From Sipunculus nudus (taxonomy: Eukaryota; Annelida; Sipuncula; Golfingiida; Sipunculidae), in assembly GCA_026874595.1 (NCBI GenBank), contig CM049307.1, positions 3,619,579-3,683,578 on the forward strand: a DNA stretch of 64,000 bases. The letters run 5' to 3'. The position numbers were made by a program, and so were the translations under genes. This document shows positions 58,193 through 64,000 of this stretch, one piece after another (within the stretch, counting starts at the first letter, position 1; the number at the start of each line of letters is the position of its first letter). The notes under the pieces are model-generated. The model ran no database searches and was not told the DNA's origin. It saw only the letters and a program-made list of their open reading frames with translations.

Positions 58193-59181
58193 TTTGTTTC
58201 GACATTTGTGTCTTGAAATTTTGTCTGTGCATTGTCAGGACTGCATAGACTGCATTTTGCTTTGAAGCATTTTGTTCATATCAAGTATTAATTATTTCCT
58301 ATCTATTCTGGTTTTGTTCCAGAAAACTTTTCTGTGTCATATGCCTTGGCAGCCATTAGGTCATGTGACATTTGTCCCCAATCACTCTGTCATATACAGC
58401 AGTTTGTCAATTTTTACTATGCCCCGAGTCATTTTGTGAAACATTTGTCATAAAAAATATGGAGATTATGTTGTGTTATTTTACCTGATCAGTTCATAGC
58501 ATGTGCATTATATGTCTGTGGACATTTTGTCTAATAACCATTTGTCCATAGAGAAGTGTCATAAGGGATATTTAATTTAACATGGCAATGAATAATTATG
58601 TCATGTCACTGTGGCCTCAGAAATTTCACCTCTTATTCCACGTCATCACATGAACCATATGAATCACCACCTAGGTAAAAACTGGCTGAGTACAAGTATA
58701 CTTAGTACACTTAGTACAGTGTATTAATATGCAATGCAACACATTTATTGTTGGTTGTCTAAATAATGACATCAATATCAAAACACAAATGGAAAGTCCA
58801 CAATTGAAAAATAAGTACATTCAGCTGGACCTGATCACATAAAAAATGTTAACAACATCATTTTGTTTTCATGTTGCCTGTTAACGTCAGCACGGTATGT
58901 GTTTGTTCTGGTGTTGTGCCAGAAAATCTGCCACTGGACCCAATCAATAGCTTAAGGTCAATACAGTCTTCCCTCGTTCATCTGAAGGTCTCACGTAGGC
59001 ATGTAGTCTCACCAAGCTTAAGTCTTGACACCTAGTATCTGAAACACGTACTTTCTCTAAAGGAGCAAAAATTTAAATGAAAAGTTTGAATTATATGATA
59101 TGCAGGACACTACCAACATGTTGGTAAAAAAGTATCATACCCTTATATTATGTAAATATTAGGGAGGCACCTATTGAATAA
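58193..59181. other. No gene recognised
   Basis: AT-rich. TACAGTCTTCCCTCGTTCAT near 58,961 resembles a pogo-like terminus without a partner. Confidence 0.4.
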
Positions 59182-59875
59182 CAAGGGACCCATAGGTCAT
59201 GTCGCTCAGCTGAATTTTAGGAAACTTAAGCAAATGCAAAAAATTTCTTTTTGTTTTTTTCATATATATTAGCATTTGAAAAGCTAATAGAAAATTGCCC
59301 TGCTAAAAGAAAACCCTGTAAATTATAAAATAATGGATATGAGCCAAAGTATCATAATAAACATGAATTTATTGACTGAAATAAAAATGCTGTAAAAAAA
59401 TTCAAATGAGCATAAACAAAATGCAATATGCATGTAAAAACAAGCCAAATAGGTATAAATCACATTTGCACTGTTTAATAAATGAAACTTGAGGCCTGAA
59501 ACCATTAAATGATGTAATAAGGGGAAAAAATGGACCTAAGTGTTATATGAAAGAATACATTTCATAAACCAAAAAAATGTGCAAACGTAATTAAGTTTTC
59601 AAAAGTTAAATATATGGCCATATGAGCACTTACATTAGATCCTAATATTTTATCACATTTAAATATAAGGATTCAAATCCTGAAAATTTCAAAACTGTCA
59701 AGTAAAAAAATTAATTTAACATTTAAATAATAAGATTTATCTTGTTTATTAGTCCTGCATGTGTATTGAAGGGTGAGTGGAGGGAGGAGTCTCTGTGGTT
59801 ACTGCTGGTTGCTAAAAAATGTGAAATTATAAAATTCACCTTGTTTATGGTACAGGTCTGTCAACAGAATGGATG

Positions 59876-59915
<40 letters not shown>

Positions 59916-60776
59916 AAAAAAAAGAAAGGCTCTCTGTGGTAGTTACTGCAGACATCCTGACCCAGCTCACCTAGACAGAGGGAGCTGGCCAGGAATGAAG
60001 CGATTACATAACAGCCTAGGGAGCTGAGGGCTAGCTCTAGCACACTGCATACCACTGTTCTGAGCTGGCTTAATGTAAACAATACATGAAATGGTGCTTG
60101 AAAACTTGAATAAAAGCTACAGTTTTTGATCAATTGGTTTCAAATTGCAGACTATAAAAGCTTAAATCCTTATGCGAACAAGCGTTGAAAATTAAATCTA
60201 AAGTGCTTACAGGAAGAAAATTAGCCATGGTCAAATTCAGGCAAAATTTAAGGTACTTATTTTCCATTTATGCTAATAACTGATTAAAATTTACAAAATT
60301 TTAATCTAATTTGTTTTAAAACTATGTTCATTATACTTACATGCTTGAAATGAGCTCTCTAGCTTAAAAATATCATGTAATATAAATAAATTTACTTAAT
60401 TTTGGCAAAGTGCATTATGTTTGGTTGAATTACTTCTAGAAATTATATAATACTGATCTAATTTCTGGGATGTACATAGGAAATCTATAGAAGAATGGTT
60501 ATATTAAATATGATCAATATCAGATCAGTGGTTTTAGTATTATGCAGTCTTGAAGTGTTACCATAGGTTTTAAATGAAAAATTGGGGTTTTCCTTAATAT
60601 CTGGAAGGAATGAAGTTGTACTGAGCTAAGATTTTGGGGACATCTAACTGTTAGTTGAATTTCAGATTTGTAGGTCCAACATATTCAAAATGTGCCCTGT
60701 TAACAAATGGAGGCCGAGACAACGGACAAAGGACCATTGCTACAGCTCAGATGACATATAGTCAGCTGAGCTAAAA
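59182..60776 (+). repeat. CAAGGGACCC-family element, second subfamily (1.6 kb)
   Basis: Start CAAGGGACCCATAGGTCAT then GTCGCTCAGCTGA; end CAGATGACATATAGTCAGCT then GAGCTAAAA. Its left 300 bp differ from copies A and B but match 62,848 onward (GCAAATGCAAAA, GAAAAGCTAA). The right half shares the AG tract, the CTTGAATAAAAGCTACAG block and the ATGGCT exon-like module with other copies. Confidence 0.8.
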
Positions 60777-62239
60777 CAACTGTTCAAACTTTCTGTTTGG
60801 AGAAAAAAGAAGATAAACAGTTATTTCTAAGTAAAATAATGATCTAATCTCTGTTCTCAGAAATCAGTTGTGGGAAATGTAAGGATATTCTAAAAAGTGA
60901 AGCAAGTATATTGTAGCTCTCTCCATATCTTGAAACAATATTAGAAGAGCACACTTAATTAGGGCCTTAAAATGCAAAACTAAGCAATGTTTTGAACATT
61001 ATTTGAAAAATAAGGTCTTGAATTTTAATGGATCTATTAAAATACTTGAGTGTTTCCCTATCAAGGTTACAATGTAATGGACCCCTCCATGATCATCCAC
61101 ACTTGCAGATGACTGTAGAAATGTCTACCCCCTATGTTACATAAGTAATTCTTTTTATTTATACATGCTGTTTTAATTTTTTAGTAACTGTCTAAGTCAC
61201 AAAGATTCTCCAGTGTACTATTCATTTCTGAATTTAAAATGAAATAAGAAACTGATGAAATTATTAATTTCCAAAACATCAGGACTTTCTTATCTTATGA
61301 TCTTCTGAAACATTTTCTTAAGATTTCATTACTTTTTTAGGGCTGTGACAATGCATCAAATAATTGCTGCATTAATTTAAAGCTAGTCACCAATTGATAA
61401 TCGAATTAGGCATGAAATTATCAATTTATTTATATTACTGCAATATCATTTATTTTCATACCTTTTGGTCTCTAGCTCTTACCTAGGAACAATGCATGAT
61501 GACGTAGCACTGTTATTTAAAAAAGAAAGTCACCTTATATCTTCATTAAATGTAAGCACAATAATTGATGAGAAGATTTAAAATTAAATATTACTTGGTC
61601 TACATATAATAATCTTAATCTTATAGCATCATATGGGATAAAACATTTAGTAGATATACGTCTCTGACAGAACAGTGTGACAGTATAGAACAATCGAATT
61701 GAGAAACGAATGGAAAGGCAATAATCAATATTTGAATTGAATCAAAGACCCCTTAGCAAGCAATTCACAGGCCTGTTTTTTTGTACTTCAATCTCAAAGT
61801 TCACCATTTATTATGGTCCTGTAGTTCGAAATAAGAATGAACTGAGTGACTCTATATGGTTTTTTATTGCATGATTCTCCACACACACAAGGGTTAGCCC
61901 ATTGGGAAATTCAATGATCATGCTAATTTCTATGCATAATCAAAACAACCCAGTGTTCAAAGCACTTAGGAAGTTGGCCCATAATCACCTGGGGCTCTTT
62001 TATGCAAATGAGCCAAATCATATGACCCTGTGACCTCTCACCATTGTAAACAGAAATGCTGTGTGCAGAAGACACAAGCCGCCAGTTTGTAAACATCAAG
62101 TACTGAAGACGACATTGACCATGAGGATATTTACAAACAAGTTGTTTACACAAAGGTCCTTATACATGCAATAAAACTGTACATGCACATACAGCAATAC
62201 CTGACAATACAGGAACCAAAAGAGGTATAAAAGTTAAAA
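60777..62239. other. Low-repeat stretch with a cluster of forkhead/octamer-like motifs
   Basis: No coding frame recognised. 62,000-62,150 holds ATGCAAAT (62002-62009) and TGTAAACA or TGTTTACA at 62045, 62088 and 62143. Regulatory meaning is speculative. Confidence 0.35.
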
Positions 62240-62847
62240 CAAGGGACCCATGGGTCACGGCGCTCAGCTGTTATATATGATAAACAATATGATTTTGAAA
62301 TGAGGCACATGCTGGTTTTGTGTGAAAATAAATATAAGCTGTATTATGAGTTGTTGGTGTTTAGCTTATTTATGATTTTGATAGTTTCTTTGGAGACAGG
62401 GAAGAGACTGATTTCATTTGTTTTATTAACAAATGGAGTGCTACTGTCATACAGATTTTGACTTGGCCATATAACTGATAAGCAGCACATATAAGATAAG
62501 AGTTTAACTATTTATTAAAATTTAGTAACAAATATTGTGCCAAATATAATTTCTATTAAAAATAATAAGAGAATCATATAATTTTTTAAATAAAATATAA
62601 CTGAAATGATTATTAAAATAATATTATAGAATATATTCATGAATGCATTCATGAATACATTTTGAAAGTATTTGCACTGTTATTCAAATACTTTCATTTT
62701 TACCTGAATTCCCATTCTTATGCAAGAAATTTTATAATGGAGCACATATTCATATTCATATTCATATACATTTGCAAAGTATTTGCACCATGTCTGGTAT
62801 TTATTCAGTTTTAGCAAAACATTGATGTTGAGAATCCAGAATATATA
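62240..62847 (+). repeat. CAAGGGACCC-family copy, 5' part only
   Basis: Matches the first about 600 bp of copies A and B, up to GATGTTGAGAATCCAGAATA, then is cut by the start of another copy. Confidence 0.85.
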
Positions 62848-64000
62848 CAAAGGACCCATGGGTCACGACACCCAGTTTAAGATCGAAATTTTTGCAAATG
62901 CAAAATATGAAAAATATTCTATTGTAATGTTTTTCATTTATATAAGCATATGAGAAGCTAAGAGGAAAGGGCCCTCCTACTTGGTTATAGTAAAGTTCTC
63001 AATATATGATTGCAAACTAATACTCTGACAAGACTGTCATGAAGAAAAACAGTAAAAGTTTTGAGATACTGTGATGCATATGAAAAATTTACAGATGGAC
63101 AGGAAATTGGACAGAATGGACTAATACCTTTATTTCACTTTCAAGGGAATAATGCATATAAGTTTATATATAAGCCTATTTTTTTAGCATATCCACTTTT
63201 TCCATTAAGAAGTTTTTATCTGATTCATTTTTTTTTATTTACAAGTGTTATAAATTTGTAATATAAAAACTGAAAATATAAGTTAAAATATTAGAATTCT
63301 AAGTTGCAATCTCTATATATCATACTGGGTCATATTATGCATACACATATATTTTATTATTTTTAAATCAAATGTTTAAACTGAATGTAAAAGAAAATAA
63401 TGCCACAACATGGCATCTACAAAATTATTCCTTGAATCCCTATTAAAAAGTTTTGCACATTGGAGTTTTCAGTACATGTTTAATTTTATTCACCGGAATA
63501 AAATTAAAGATTCAGTAAATTTGATAAAATAAAAACATCTTTTCAAATAAAGTATACACACTGTTGGTTGAATGAGGGACAAACAATATCATTATGCTAA
63601 TTACAATCTCAGCTATAATTAATTACTGGAATTAATAGTCAATTTCTCACCTGGTGAAGTTTTACTCTTCTGAAGTAAAGCATTACTTATCTGATGAACA
63701 CCCACACTTTCATAGCAATACATCACTTTGTGGACACAATTAAATGTGCACTTTAATCATTGTAACCCTGATGGTACAATACAAAATCTAAAATAAAGCA
63801 TGTCCAAGAATAAAATAAAATACAGAAAATTATAACATTCATCTAGTTTATGCACCAGCTGGGGGGTGAGTGCAGGGCAGAGGGGATGCCTGCTAGTAGT
63901 GGCCAAGCTGGGCCAAGGCAAGCTGCCTGGTGTGGGTTACATAATGCAAGTGAAGGCTGTACTACTAGGTGGGCCAGATGTAAACAACACCTGACATGAA
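62848..64000 (+). repeat. CAAGGGACCC-family copy, second subfamily, runs off the window
   Basis: Starts CAAAGGACCCATGGGTCAC then GACACCCAGT. The right part (63,690-64,000) closely matches 32,060-32,370. No coding content recognised. Confidence 0.7.

Overview
The window is AT-rich, intron-bearing metazoan DNA crowded with transposable elements and minisatellites. It looks lophotrochozoan, most likely a mollusc and plausibly a bivalve. The grounds are the kinds of Ty3/Gypsy and DIRS-order retroelements, the abundant non-coding repeats ending in AGCTGAGCTAAAA next to (GGAC)n runs, and a secreted Ig/DB/FN3 gene with long introns. The species cannot be named from sequence alone.

Layout. 1-4.2 kb: a decayed Ty3/Gypsy element on + (gag, protease, RT, RNase H, integrase, polypurine tract, 3' LTR). 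4.2-5.7 kb: the 5' part of a second, different Gypsy element on -. 5.8-27.7 kb: one host gene on -, assembled here from 14 exons with GT-AG borders and consistent phase. It encodes signal peptide, Ig, linker, DB, DB, FN3, short linker, DB, DB, FN3, and continues past the last exon seen (539 codons in the window). The DB-DB-FN3 block occurs twice. Intron 8 holds a 4.56-kb DIRS-order retrotransposon (13,768-18,328, -) with textbook split direct repeats A1...B1-A2-B2, a gag broken by two frame changes, an open RT/RNase H ORF, and a tyrosine recombinase ORF with one in-frame stop. Other introns hold a pogo-like MITE and five minisatellite arrays. Several arrays touch or copy the splice sites of neighbouring exons.

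27.7-64 kb: no convincing protein-coding exon. It holds a 15 x 67-bp array just upstream of the start-codon exon, a probable solo LTR with a TATA box, and many copies of a non-coding repeat family (begins CAAGGGACCCATGGG, ends with a hairpin and AGCTGAGCTAAAA). Two of these copies are about 2.65 kb, and both sit inside older repeats whose empty-site sequence can be read nearby. A 4-kb nested foldback element lies at 51.7-55.7 kb, a 157-bp-period repeat carrying oestrogen-response-element-like palindromes at 47.9-49.1 kb, and two further minisatellites.

The host gene probably makes a secreted extracellular protein. The retroelements are all damaged to some degree. The least expected signals are the minisatellites that amplify splice-donor segments of a single gene, the nested foldback, and an 18-nt start-codon-plus-splice-donor module conserved in six repeat copies.
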